Of a stretch of DNA of 43,934 bases, positions 16,143 to 24,569 are shown piece after piece (the stretch's first letter is position 1; each line of letters starts with the position of its first letter). Position numbers and translations under genes: made by a program. Source of the stretch: Treponema sp. (GTDB lineage: Bacteria; Spirochaetota; Spirochaetia; Treponematales; Treponemataceae). The notes beneath the pieces were generated by a model. It saw only the letters and a program-made list of their open reading frames with translations. It was not told where the DNA came from and searched no databases. The stretch spans positions 1 through 43,934 of the forward strand of contig JAILHD010000021.1 in the NCBI GenBank assembly GCA_024696155.1, written 5' to 3'.

Positions 16143-17606
16143 TTATTCCATTGCAAGTTTTACGGCGTTATAGGCGCCGTCATAAACATGATTTTTGTGA
16201 GCATTTAAGATATTCTGGCAAAAATCAATTTCCAGCTGCGGATTTTCCATAATCTGTTTTACTGCGGCACTGGCAATTTCTGGTGTCTCACATTCCTGAG
16301 TTCCATCACCTAAATCTGCAGAATGAATTGCTCCCCACATTTCGTGACCTCCAATTCTGCGGATAAAAAGTTTTGGAACAGGATAGAATGCAAGTTCACT
16401 TGGTTTTGTAACAAGGAAGTCGCACGCCCGCATTAAAAGGTTAGTTATGTAAACTGCAGCAAAAATATCTTTGTTACAGAAAACATGTACTCCGTTAGAA
16501 GTGTAGTCATCTATACCAGAAATTGCTTTTTCGGCAAAACTGCATTCATCATTCCAGTTATCAAAATGAGTGTGGCAAAGTTCTTCATTTTTAAGTTCCG
16601 GAATAAGGTTCTGGAGTGTGTTCCAGACGTTTACGTAATCTCCACAGTTTACGTAAATGCAGGTCTTTTTTTGATTTATATAAGGCATTAAAGTCTTAAT
16701 AATTTGAGCAAAGAATTCGCCCTGAGCACCAGCACCGCCAATTGTCAAAAGAAATCGTATAGGCTTACCGTTAGAAGCGCGGTCGCAGCGTTTTTTGCAG
16801 TCTTCTTCTATATTTTTAACAATTTCGTCATCAATGTAATGCCCCGTGTAAACAATATCACTCATTGGCATAGGATTTAAAACTTTATTGCCGTCAAATC
16901 CGTTTAGAGTGCGGTAACCCCAGTATGCATTTTTTGTCTGAATTGTGTGCACAGAGCCTTCTGCCAGGTGTAGAGCCATCGGCCAGTTATCAGGAATTGC
17001 GTTTACAACCTTCTTCATTCCGGCATGAATTGCAGCCTGGGCAGGCCAGACATGTGTTCCAATAAGCGGAATATCTTTTGGAATATTCTTAAAAACAGCA
17101 GTCATAAGTTCTGCATTTTTCTGGTCGCCGGCATTGTAAGAAAGTTTTTTAAAGCCTTCGTAGTTCAAAGGCTCCCATACAAATTTATTAAAAAGCTTAG
17201 ATTTCTGAGAAAGTCTTGATCCCATTGAATACAAATCATTTTGAGCAGCAATGATTTTTGTACAGGTTGTTTCCGGAAATGAGTTCAAATCAAGCCAGAG
17301 CGGAGTGTAGCCCAATGCGTGAGCAGCACTTGCCATAGCCATAGAAATGCGGTAATGACCAAACCCCATGCGGATGTTTCCAATAATAACTGGTTTTTGT
17401 GGCAAAACGCTTGAAAAATCCTTCTGACTATTTTGATCAATTACAATTGTTTTAAGTCCAAAAGGAGAAGTAAGAACTTCGTTATTAATAAGATTTAATC
17501 TATAATCAACATTGCGGTCATCGCCGAATCTTTTAATGAAATTTTTTTGTCCTTTGCAGGCTTTTTTATAATCTCTGGTGCTGATTTCATTACCGAATAT
17601 CTGCAT
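16143..17606 (-). CDS. Putative GT-B glycosyltransferase, GT28/MGDG-synthase-like
   Basis: The 487-residue protein has a glycine-rich N-terminal motif (IRMGFGHYRISMAMA, about 78-92) like the GxGH loop of MurG and diacylglycerol glucosyltransferases, a central LLTIGGAGAQGEFFAQI turn, and a C-terminal LVTKPSELAFYPVPKLF segment like the nucleotide-sugar site of that group. It has no signal peptide. I placed the start at 17606 because GGAGG lies six bases upstream; the frame is open further but unsupported. It overlaps the GH36 gene by 17 bases, so the two are translationally coupled. A glycosyltransferase among alpha-galactoside-use genes is unusual; it might build a galactolipid or act as a sugar-binding relative. 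Confidence 0.6.
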   Translation of the reverse strand: MQIFGNEISTRDYKKACKGQKNFIKRFGDDRNVDYRLNLINNEVLTSPFGLKTIVIDQNSQKDFSSVLPQKPVIIGNIRMGFGHYRISMAMASAAHALGYTPLWLDLNSFPETTCTKIIAAQNDLYSMGSRLSQKSKLFNKFVWEPLNYEGFKKLSYNAGDQKNAELMTAVFKNIPKDIPLIGTHVWPAQAAIHAGMKKVVNAIPDNWPMALHLAEGSVHTIQTKNAYWGYRTLNGFDGNKVLNPMPMSDIVYTGHYIDDEIVKNIEEDCKKRCDRASNGKPIRFLLTIGGAGAQGEFFAQIIKTLMPYINQKKTCIYVNCGDYVNVWNTLQNLIPELKNEELCHTHFDNWNDECSFAEKAISGIDDYTSNGVHVFCNKDIFAAVYITNLLMRACDFLVTKPSELAFYPVPKLFIRRIGGHEMWGAIHSADLGDGTQECETPEIASAAVKQIMENPQLEIDFCQNILNAHKNHVYDGAYNAVKLAME

Positions 17607-19314
17607 ATCGTTCCTCCAAGTCGATAGTACCCTGATACTTTCCGTTTTTTGATTCAACTGAATAAACATTATCGCGCAATGCTTTTACACTGAATTCTTC
17701 ATTTTTATATTTTTCGTTAATTCCAACAATTGATTTTGCAATATCAATTTCTTCTCTGCTGGTTGATTTAGAAGGATCATCAGAATACATAATCTGATTT
17801 CCAAACAAAACTGCAACGATTGCAATAAGTTCTTTTTCTTTTTTTGTAAGAGAACAGTTTTCTTTGCGGATAAAAATTACATCCGGGTCGTTATTAAAGA
17901 TGATTTTGTTCCACATTGCGCGGCCAATAGAATCTTTTACGTTAAAGTACGCACTGTTTCTTCCGTTCCATTTGAGTTTCTTAAGGATTTTATTTTCCCA
18001 ATGTTCAAAAGTGTCGCAGCCAGTACGAGAGAGAGGGAAGTAATTAAAGGCTGGTTCAAAAGGAACTCCGCAGCCAAGATAGCATACAGGCTTTCCGTTT
18101 TTATTCTGAGTTCTGCCAGTAAGAGTTTTTACAGCGCGGTTAAACCACTGATAAGCAGCTCCCTTGTTTTTATAACTTCCCCAAAGCATTCCGGCATACA
18201 AAAAGTCCAGTTTAATATAGCGGAAGCCCCATTCGTTGATTACTTTATATAAAACTGAATCAAGATGAGCAATTACTTCTTCGTTACTTAAATCAAGGCA
18301 GAAAAAGGTTCCAGGAAGACTTGGCTGATTTTTGCCAAAGTTTGCACCCCAAAGAGGATTGTAGCCTGCAGGAACTGGCTTTCCGTGTTTTGTTTTTAAA
18401 ATCCAATCCGGATGCTCCTGTGCAGTTTTTGAACGGATATCAATAATAAAAGGCGCCATCCAGAGTCCAGGAACATAGCCGTTTTTTTCTATTTGATCTG
18501 CAAGAATCTGAAGGCCTTTTGGAAAACGGTCTGTGCGAACATCCCAGTCTCCAAGAGCAACTTCCCAACCGTCATCAATCTGGAATACAACGTTTTTGCC
18601 TTCAAATCCGCCGATATTAATCAGATTCTGAGTTTCTTTAAGTGCCTTCAGGTCATCTGCAATCAGATTGTGATTGATATTAAAATAATGATTGTACCAG
18701 CTTTCCCATCCGGCAGGCTGTTTTCCCAAAAACTGAATTGAATCAAATCGGGAAGAGTAGTTTGGATTTGCCTTGTCGCAGCTTCCGAATAATTTTTCTA
18801 GTTTTTCGCGGCATTCAAAGTATGAACTTGCAGTAAATACACAGATTTTTGCCTGCAATTCTCCTGTATGCCAGTCTTTTCCCTTGTTTGCAAGTTCGTA
18901 GGTTACTGTGTTGTTGTGCCGGTTAAAAACAAACTGAACAGGTGGCAGAACTCCGTCAATATTTCCTGCAGAAACAAAGCAAAGATAAAAGTTTTCCCAG
19001 CGGATATATGTTACAAACTGGCCTAAAACAATAGATTTTGAAGTTTCAAAGTGAGATTCAGGAAACAGAATATACTGATTCCACTGTTTAATCAGATGAC
19101 ATTTTAGAGACGGCTGAGTTTTGTTTGGTTCAAGCTCTTCGCACGGATTCCAGGACTGCCAGCCACCAATGTTTATCCAGGCATATTTAAGATTGTACTT
19201 TGCAGCATTACTAACATTAAGCTCCTTTAGAATCGTACTGATTCTAATAGGATCCAAAACTGTGTTTTCTTTTGCAGTATATGCTTTGCCTGTAAAAAAT
19301 TCTGTCATAGTCAT
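17590..19314 (-). CDS. GH36-type alpha-galactosidase
   Basis: The 574-residue protein lacks a signal peptide and is therefore cytoplasmic. Landmarks of GH36/GH-D enzymes are present: WESW (203-206), DDGW (247-250), WMAPFIID, the nucleophile Asp370 in YIKLDFLYAG, and the acid/base Asp434 in LSRTGCDT. It should remove terminal alpha-galactose from imported oligosaccharides. It is shorter than the 700-residue classical enzymes and lacks a long N-terminal beta domain. It is the first gene of the operon with the GT28-like, TetR and GPH genes. The first ATG is at 19314; the ATG two codons on (19308) is better spaced from GGGA and may be used. Confidence 0.85.
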   Translation of the reverse strand: MTMTEFFTGKAYTAKENTVLDPIRISTILKELNVSNAAKYNLKYAWINIGGWQSWNPCEELEPNKTQPSLKCHLIKQWNQYILFPESHFETSKSIVLGQFVTYIRWENFYLCFVSAGNIDGVLPPVQFVFNRHNNTVTYELANKGKDWHTGELQAKICVFTASSYFECREKLEKLFGSCDKANPNYSSRFDSIQFLGKQPAGWESWYNHYFNINHNLIADDLKALKETQNLINIGGFEGKNVVFQIDDGWEVALGDWDVRTDRFPKGLQILADQIEKNGYVPGLWMAPFIIDIRSKTAQEHPDWILKTKHGKPVPAGYNPLWGANFGKNQPSLPGTFFCLDLSNEEVIAHLDSVLYKVINEWGFRYIKLDFLYAGMLWGSYKNKGAAYQWFNRAVKTLTGRTQNKNGKPVCYLGCGVPFEPAFNYFPLSRTGCDTFEHWENKILKKLKWNGRNSAYFNVKDSIGRAMWNKIIFNNDPDVIFIRKENCSLTKKEKELIAIVAVLFGNQIMYSDDPSKSTSREEIDIAKSIVGINEKYKNEEFSVKALRDNVYSVESKNGKYQGTIDLEERYADIR

Positions 19315-19340
19315 CCCAAGCCGATAGTTTTAAACTTGTA

Positions 19341-19369
19341 TTGATAGTATTACTATCACCTTAATACAA
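19341..19369 (-). promoter_or_regulatory. Promoter with perfect palindromic operator for the galactoside operon
   Basis: TGATAGTA (19342-19349), one base, TACTATCA (19351-19358) is a perfect 17-bp palindrome. On the minus strand it covers the -10 (TATCAA, 19346-19341) and spacer of a promoter whose -35 is TTGTAT (19369-19364), 17 bases upstream. A further half-site GATAGT occurs at 19323-19328. This is the expected architecture of a TetR-type repressor site. Confidence 0.65.
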
Positions 19370-19388
19370 CTATAACTTGATTAAACTC

Positions 19389-20417
19389 TTATGTCAAATC
19401 TTTTTTTACAGTTTTTCCAAGCTGTCCGCATGCTCCGCCGATTTTTCTTCCGCGTCTTGTACGAAGGGTAACGTTAAGTCCCGCACGTTCAAGCTTTGTT
19501 ACAAAAGTTTTTACTTCATTAGAAGTAGGCTCAACAAACGGAAGTGTTTTTACAGGATTCCATGGAATAAGATTTATGTTTACATCTGCACCTCGTGCAA
19601 AATCAATCATATTTCTGGCACTTACATCGTCTGTATTGCGTCCGCCAAGAAGAGCTGCTTCAAGAGTTACGCGTTTTCCAGACTTTTCTGCATAATAAGT
19701 AATGGCTTTTTTAAGTTCAGAAAGCGGATTACCGGCTGTTACAGGCATAATTTCGCGGCGCAGATCTTCGTTTGCGGTTGTAAGAGACACTGCAAGACGG
19801 ATATGAGGACCATTATCTGCAAGATCGTAAATGCCTTTTATAATTCCGCAGGTAGAAAGGGTAATGCGTTTAGAAGAAAGTGCCCGTCCATCTTTATGGC
19901 ATAAAATCTCTATTGCCTTACGAATGGCACCAAGATTTTGCATTGGTTCTCCCATCCCCATAAATACAATGTTGTCCAATTTTCCAGAAGTTTCTTCCAG
20001 ATACAAAAACTGTTCTACAATTTCGTAAGGTTCAAGATTGCGCGAAAGTCCAAGAGTTCCTGTCATGCAGAAAGCACACTTCATTGCACAGCCAGCCTGG
20101 CACGAAACACAAGCCGTTTTACGGCCTTCGCGGTCTGTTAAAAGAACTGTTTCTACAATATTTGAGTCGCTTAATTGAATCTGAAGTTTGATTGTTCCGT
20201 CCGGGTCTTTTAGAACGTTTTCGATTTTAGAAGAGCGGAGAAGGGCCTTTTCTTTTAGTTCATTTCGCAAATCAAGGCTAAGATTTGTCATTTTGTCAAA
20301 ATCAGAAACTCCAGTACCAATCCATTTAAAAATCTGATTAGCACGGAATTTCTGCGTAAGCCCCAGTTGTTCTCCGATTTCCTGAGGCAAGAGTCCTGTT
20401 AGAATGATTTTATCCAT
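19389..20417 (-). CDS. rlmN: 23S rRNA (adenine-2503-C2)-methyltransferase, dual-specificity
   Basis: The 342-residue radical-SAM enzyme carries the CAMKCAFC cluster motif (Cys110, Cys114, Cys117), GMGEPMQN, STCGI and LIPWNPV blocks, and the conserved GGACGQL near the C terminus, whose cysteine forms the methyl-transfer intermediate. It methylates A2503 of 23S rRNA and A37 of some tRNAs. I set the start at the ATG 20417, ten bases after the TPR stop; an upstream in-frame ATG (20483) lies inside the TPR gene. It ends the 118-residue protein / TPR / rlmN operon. Confidence 0.95.
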   Translation of the reverse strand: MDKIILTGLLPQEIGEQLGLTQKFRANQIFKWIGTGVSDFDKMTNLSLDLRNELKEKALLRSSKIENVLKDPDGTIKLQIQLSDSNIVETVLLTDREGRKTACVSCQAGCAMKCAFCMTGTLGLSRNLEPYEIVEQFLYLEETSGKLDNIVFMGMGEPMQNLGAIRKAIEILCHKDGRALSSKRITLSTCGIIKGIYDLADNGPHIRLAVSLTTANEDLRREIMPVTAGNPLSELKKAITYYAEKSGKRVTLEAALLGGRNTDDVSARNMIDFARGADVNINLIPWNPVKTLPFVEPTSNEVKTFVTKLERAGLNVTLRTRRGRKIGGACGQLGKTVKKDLT

Positions 20418-20427
20418 AGTAAATAAA

Positions 20428-21588
20428 TTAACTTCTTGTAAGCTTTGCATGAAGATTGCGTACAGCAAAGTTGCGTCCGTCAATTCTCATGTAGTTTTCA
20501 AGAGTTTTAATAGCTTCGTCCTTTTTATTTACAGCAAGATAGCATTCTGCAAGATCAATGTAAAGACGTGAGTTGCGCTGGTCATTTTTAACAAGATTAC
20601 TAAAGCGGCTGATTGCCTCATCAATTTTGCCTTCGCCTTTGCAAATAAGTGCAAGACCAATTGCAGCATAAATATCAAAGTCAATTTCAAGCGCTTTATT
20701 ATAGTAGTTTTTAGCTTCTTCGTAGTTTCCTGTTGTGCGGTAAGCATCGCCGGTACGTGTAAGAATAACCTTGTTTTTTGGGTCAATATCAAGGATTCTC
20801 TTCCAGTATTCAATTGATTTGAACTGCTGGTTCATACCGCGGTAGCAGTCTGCAAGTCCAAACAGGGCATAGAAGTTATTAGGTTCGCGTTCAAGTGTAA
20901 GTTCAAAGAATTTAACGCCCTGGTCAAAAGTCTTAAGTTTTCTGTGGCAGTTACCAATTGCTGTAAGTACACGAATGTCGGAATGATCTTTATTGATTTC
21001 GTAAACACGTGTCCAGTAGTAGAGGGCATCTTTATACTCTTTAAAGTCGTAGTTCAAGTGACCAAGACCAATAAGTGCATAAGCGTTGTCTGTTTCCATA
21101 TCAAGAACTTTAAGATAAAGTTCCTTTGATTTTCTAAAGTCGTGGATTTTGCGATAGGCATCTGCAACACGTGTAATTACAGTGATGTTTTTATCATCCT
21201 GTACTAAGTACTGCTGCCAGATTTCAATAGCTTTAGAATACTGGTTCATAGCCTTGTAGCAGTCTGCAAGTCCAAAAAGGGCATAGCTGTTAGCAGGATA
21301 GCTTTCAAGACATTTGTTATAGTATTCCATTGCTTCGTGGAAGTGATTCTGTTTTCTTTCAGTATCACCAAGGCCTACAAGAGCGTAACTGTTGTTGTCC
21401 TGAATTTTAAGGATTTCTTCAAAGGCAATCTTTGCTTCAAAAAAATTGTTCTCTTTTAGAAGGAGATAAGGCCGCTTTGACATTTCTGCAATTTTGGCGA
21501 GCTGCTCATCAGCCTCGTTAAAATTCTCAGGTACAATAATATCGTTTTCCTGACTGAATAGATCTTTGTTTTCCACTTTTATCTCCAT
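20428..21588 (-). CDS. TPR-repeat protein
   Basis: The 386-residue protein is almost wholly tetratricopeptide repeats (about nine, residues 40-375) without signal peptide or membrane helix, so it is a cytoplasmic scaffold. Repeats alternate between a YALFGLADCY type and an VITRVADAYR type. A block of about four repeats looks duplicated: YALFGLADCYKAMNQ and YALFGLADCYRGMNQ occur about 136 residues apart, each followed by an ITR/LTR-type repeat. TPR scaffolds mediate protein contacts; the partner is unknown. The GTG at 21576, with GGAG seven bases upstream, is an alternative start. Confidence 0.85.
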   Translation of the reverse strand: MEIKVENKDLFSQENDIIVPENFNEADEQLAKIAEMSKRPYLLLKENNFFEAKIAFEEILKIQDNNSYALVGLGDTERKQNHFHEAMEYYNKCLESYPANSYALFGLADCYKAMNQYSKAIEIWQQYLVQDDKNITVITRVADAYRKIHDFRKSKELYLKVLDMETDNAYALIGLGHLNYDFKEYKDALYYWTRVYEINKDHSDIRVLTAIGNCHRKLKTFDQGVKFFELTLEREPNNFYALFGLADCYRGMNQQFKSIEYWKRILDIDPKNKVILTRTGDAYRTTGNYEEAKNYYNKALEIDFDIYAAIGLALICKGEGKIDEAISRFSNLVKNDQRNSRLYIDLAECYLAVNKKDEAIKTLENYMRIDGRNFAVRNLHAKLTRS

Positions 21589-21641
21589 ATTTTTTATAAC
21601 TGTTTTTTTTTCTCTACCTGTTTTTTATTATCGGCTAGTTT

Positions 21642-21998
21642 TTACTCATTTAATAGTTTTGTTATTACTTTTGCTATCTGTTCATAAATTGGTTCCGCTT
21701 CGCGGTTGTTATGCGCAAGATAGTAAGCCTTCAAAGCCTTTAAACTTTGTTTTTTTTCAAGGTAATGATTGCCAACGCGGCTTAAGCCATCTGAATAACC
21801 TGTTGTAATAAAAATACGTCTGGCATCTTCTATATTACCGTTATTAAACATTGTATTAGCTTTGCGATTAAGAATGACCTTCTGTTCAGAAGTCAAGCCT
21901 GCAACTGGATTATCGGTGAGTTTAATAAAACCATCGGGAATCTTTTTTTGCTGAAGACTTTCTACGAACTTTTTTTCTACTTCTTTTCTCTTAGCCAT
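21642..21998 (-). CDS. Small helical protein of unknown function
   Basis: The 118-residue product is charged and mostly helical, begins MAKRKEVEKKFVESLQQKKI, and has two TPR-like helix pairs (KANTMFNNGNIEDARRIFIT and HYLEKKQSLKALKAYYLA). It has no membrane or export signal. It is the first gene of the unit that continues with the TPR protein and rlmN, so it may work with the TPR protein. I cannot name a family. Confidence 0.6.
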   Translation of the reverse strand: MAKRKEVEKKFVESLQQKKIPDGFIKLTDNPVAGLTSEQKVILNRKANTMFNNGNIEDARRIFITTGYSDGLSRVGNHYLEKKQSLKALKAYYLAHNNREAEPIYEQIAKVITKLLNE

Positions 21999-22030
21999 TA
22001 TCTATTAAATAACCTAACGTCTTTAATTTT

Positions 22031-22060
22031 ATTATAAGGCATATTATAAAAAAATGCCAA
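22031..22060 (-). promoter_or_regulatory. Promoter of the 118-aa / TPR / rlmN operon
   Basis: On the minus strand TTGGCA (22060-22055), 18 bases, then TATAAT (22036-22031). GGCAT/ATGCC in the spacer can also form a small hairpin. Confidence 0.65.
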
Positions 22061-22085
22061 AATAATAATATAATTTTATAAAAAA

Positions 22086-22628
22086 TTATTTATATGCATA
22101 AAAATCAACTATTGAACGTCCGTAAACACGCTGATCAACTCTTGTAAGTTTACCAATTGTGTCTGGCATAAAATGCTCTTCCGGGCGATGTACCATAATC
22201 ATTCCAGTTTCGTTTAACATTCCACCTTCATCAGCCTTTTTGATTAAATCTTCATGGAATTTATAAGGGAAAGGAGGATCAAAAAAGATGTAGTCAAACT
22301 TTGATTTACAGCGCTTAATAAAATATTCAACAGGCATAAAATGACACTTAATTTTTACGCCACATTCTTTTTCTGTAACTTCAACGTTCTCTAAAACTGT
22401 ATTTACTTTGATTTTGTCTTTTTCGCAAAGTTCTACGTGACTAGCTCCGCGCGAAACCGCTTCTATAGCAATAGTTCCAGAGCCCGAAAATAAATCAAGC
22501 CAGGATTTACCACTTAAATCACCAAGAATCGAAAATACCGATTCTCTCATTCTGTCCATAGCAGGGCGAATAACGCCATCCGGACACTTTATAATTCTTC
22601 CTTTTAATTTACCACCAGTAATTCTCAT
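22086..22628 (-). CDS. rsmD: 16S rRNA (guanine-966-N2)-methyltransferase
   Basis: The 180-residue protein has the RsmD order: MRITGGKLKGR, RPAMDRMRESVFSIL, the SAM motif LDLFSGSGTIAIEAVSRGA and the catalytic DPPF (in IFFDPPFPY). It methylates G966 in helix 31 of 16S rRNA. I chose the ATG at 22628 (MRITGG) because AAAGG is suitably spaced; six codons upstream there is another ATG. It follows the ankyrin gene by 21 bases. Confidence 0.95.
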   Translation of the reverse strand: MRITGGKLKGRIIKCPDGVIRPAMDRMRESVFSILGDLSGKSWLDLFSGSGTIAIEAVSRGASHVELCEKDKIKVNTVLENVEVTEKECGVKIKCHFMPVEYFIKRCKSKFDYIFFDPPFPYKFHEDLIKKADEGGMLNETGMIMVHRPEEHFMPDTIGKLTRVDQRVYGRSIVDFYAYK

Positions 22629-22649
22629 TTCTAAACCTTTTTGCAAAAA

Positions 22650-23987
22650 CTATCGCTGTGAATTTAATGACCAGAAAATGTCATCATGACGGAGCTTTGT
22701 GTTTTCTTTTGCGTAATCAAAAACTGTTTTTCCTTCTGTAGAACGAAGTGTCTTTATAGCTTCGTGATTAAGAAGGATTTGTATAACTTCTGTTGAAGAT
22801 GCATATTGAGCTGCATACATCAAAGGTGTTTTTCCATTATAGAAAGTATTGATAGGAATTTCTTTTTCTAAAAATAAATTGATTTTTGCCTTCATTACAT
22901 AATTAAAGGAATAATTAGAAGACAAAAGGAAAATGAATGCTTTAATTAGTTCTTTATCTGCTGGACTGTAATATTCCATAAGTTTTGCTGTAATCTGCGG
23001 ATTATTTCCATAACATACGGCAAGTAAAAAGGCAGAAGAATCGTATTTATTAAGAATTTTTGTGTCTGCCTTTGCATCAAGTAAAAGATTCATTGTTGCA
23101 AGACTGTCTGAATAGCGGGCTGCATACATAAGGGCAGTCCATCCGTCGTTATCCTGAAGATTAACTTTTGCACCGCTTTCTAAAAGATTTTTAACCTGCC
23201 ATTCGTTTCCACTGGCAGCGGCCTTCATTAAATCTGTGCGGCCTTTGCTGTCTTTTGCATTAGGATTTTCAATCAGTTTATTTTCTGTTGTAGCTGCAGT
23301 TATAATTTCAAATTCATCTGTAACTGCATAATCCTGCAAATATTCTTTTTTATAACGCTGAACAGAGCCGTCGCTGTCAGAAGGCACAAAAGAAAATCCT
23401 TCTTCTTCCTGTTCAGGTTCAGGCGCTTGAACTGGGGCAGGTTCAGCTGCCTGCTTTGGTTCTGGAACTGATTCAGGTTTCTGCTGAACTTCTACAACTT
23501 CCTGTGGTTTTCTTAATTTTTCTAGATCAATATGATCAAATCGTTTTGTAAAAATAAGTTTAGTTTTTGATTCAGTATTGCAAGAAAGTGTTATGACAGT
23601 TTTTTTAGGAAGAGGTTCTTTAATTTCTATAACTTTAAAACCATCAAAATCATTCCTGGCAGAAATATTATTTGCAATTACTTCTGTCTGATCAAAAAAA
23701 GTCATAGAAAGTTCTGAAAGATCTGCGTCTAAACTTGCTTTCCATTTTAAAATAAGTGTATCTCCGGCATATGTCTTTTTTGGAAGTTTTGCTTTAAGTG
23801 TAACTTTTGCTGTATTGTCTTTTGCCGGCTTAAAAGTAATTTTCTTTTTTAAGGTATAAAGGTCTAATTCGTAAACTACCGGTTGATGAACCGAAGTCTT
23901 CTGCTTTGCAAATGCAGGGCAGGTAAGACACAAAATAAGGGCAATGAGCGTACAATTTAAAACTGCATTTAATGTCTTTTTTAACAT
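22650..23987 (-). CDS. Secreted ankyrin-repeat protein
   Basis: The 445-residue protein has a signal peptide (about 1-27, cleaved after AFA), a beta-rich N-terminal domain (about 30-165), a Pro/Glu-rich linker (about 170-205, with repeated PEP/AEPAP units) and ankyrin repeats (about 250-435). The clearest repeats are GRTDLMKAAASGNEWQVKNL, GWTALMYAARYSD and GKTPLMYAAQYASS. It is probably periplasmic and makes protein contacts. It leads rsmD in a two-gene operon. It has no ribosome binding site, and a TATACT -10 is seven bases from the start, which suggests a leaderless mRNA. Confidence 0.85.
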   Translation of the reverse strand: MLKKTLNAVLNCTLIALILCLTCPAFAKQKTSVHQPVVYELDLYTLKKKITFKPAKDNTAKVTLKAKLPKKTYAGDTLILKWKASLDADLSELSMTFFDQTEVIANNISARNDFDGFKVIEIKEPLPKKTVITLSCNTESKTKLIFTKRFDHIDLEKLRKPQEVVEVQQKPESVPEPKQAAEPAPVQAPEPEQEEEGFSFVPSDSDGSVQRYKKEYLQDYAVTDEFEIITAATTENKLIENPNAKDSKGRTDLMKAAASGNEWQVKNLLESGAKVNLQDNDGWTALMYAARYSDSLATMNLLLDAKADTKILNKYDSSAFLLAVCYGNNPQITAKLMEYYSPADKELIKAFIFLLSSNYSFNYVMKAKINLFLEKEIPINTFYNGKTPLMYAAQYASSTEVIQILLNHEAIKTLRSTEGKTVFDYAKENTKLRHDDIFWSLNSQR

Positions 23988-23994
23988 AGAAAAA

Positions 23995-24023
23995 AGTATA
24001 CCTTATTCGTAAAAATCTCACAA
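23995..24023 (-). promoter_or_regulatory. Promoter of the ankyrin-rsmD operon
   Basis: On the minus strand TTGTGA (24023-24018), 17 bases, TATACT (24000-23995), then seven bases to the ATG at 23987. It is divergent from the rpsF promoter. Confidence 0.65.
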
Positions 24024-24037
24024 GTTTTTATATGGTA

Positions 24038-24066
24038 TTGTATGTTTTTATCAAATTCTGTATATT
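24038..24066 (+). promoter_or_regulatory. Promoter of the rpsF operon
   Basis: TTGTAT (24038-24043), 17 bases, TATATT (24061-24066). Transcription should begin near 24073, giving a leader of about 178 bases that opens with a small hairpin (ACTGTT 24075-24080 / AACAGT 24084-24089). Confidence 0.7.
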
Positions 24067-24145
24067 AAAAAGACACTGTTACAAACAGTATAAACACCCC
24101 TTGGAAGTCCAATGCATTTTGCAAAAGGATTTCCCTTATGTCCAC

Positions 24146-24227
24146 AAGGAGGAATGATAAGCTTTCTAAGTTTATCATTTATAATCAGATACCGTTGGTT
24201 TTTCAGATTATACGTATAAGTCCTCCT
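24146..24227 (+). promoter_or_regulatory. Structured rpsF leader, S6:S18 autoregulatory motif
   Basis: AGGAGGA (24147-24153) pairs with TCCTCCT (24221-24227), enclosing a hairpin AATGATAA/TTATCATT (24153-24160 with 24172-24179) and a second stem ATAATC/GATTAT (24181-24186 with 24205-24210) that displays CCGTTGG (24192-24198). The known S6:S18 motif presents a CCG trinucleotide in a bulge in just this position, so the S6-S18 complex can repress its own mRNA. The motif is recognised by eye only. Confidence 0.6.
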
Positions 24228-24250
24228 GAACTATTCTTAGGAGCTACTTT

Positions 24251-24538
24251 ATGAAAAAGTACGAGCTTATGACTATTTATCCAATGGATGATGAAAAGTC
24301 AAAAAAAGGCGCAGAAGATGTAAAAAGCGCTCTTTCTAACTTCGGTGCAGAAATCACAGAAGAAAAACTTTTTGGTGAGCGTGATCTCGCTTACACAATC
24401 AACAAACAGAGAAAAGGTCGTTTCTACCTTTACACATTGTCTATCAACCCAAGCAAAGTTGCAGAAATCGAAAAGACTTTCAAAATCAACCAGAACTTGC
24501 TTAAATATCAGTTTGTTCGCCTTGACGAAGCAAACTAA
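24251..24538 (+). CDS. rpsF: Small-subunit ribosomal protein S6
   Basis: The 95-residue protein has the S6 ferredoxin-like fold: a first strand KYELMTIYPMD, the strand GERDLAYTINKQRKGRFYLY, and a C-terminal LLKYQFVRLDE strand. S6 forms a heterodimer with S18 on the 30S platform. GGAG precedes the ATG. It is first in the rpsF-ssb-rpsR order that is conserved in many bacteria. Confidence 0.97.
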   Translation: MKKYELMTIYPMDDEKSKKGAEDVKSALSNFGAEITEEKLFGERDLAYTINKQRKGRFYLYTLSINPSKVAEIEKTFKINQNLLKYQFVRLDEAN

Positions 24539-24569
24539 GATTTACTAAATCATTACTTAGGAGTTTATA

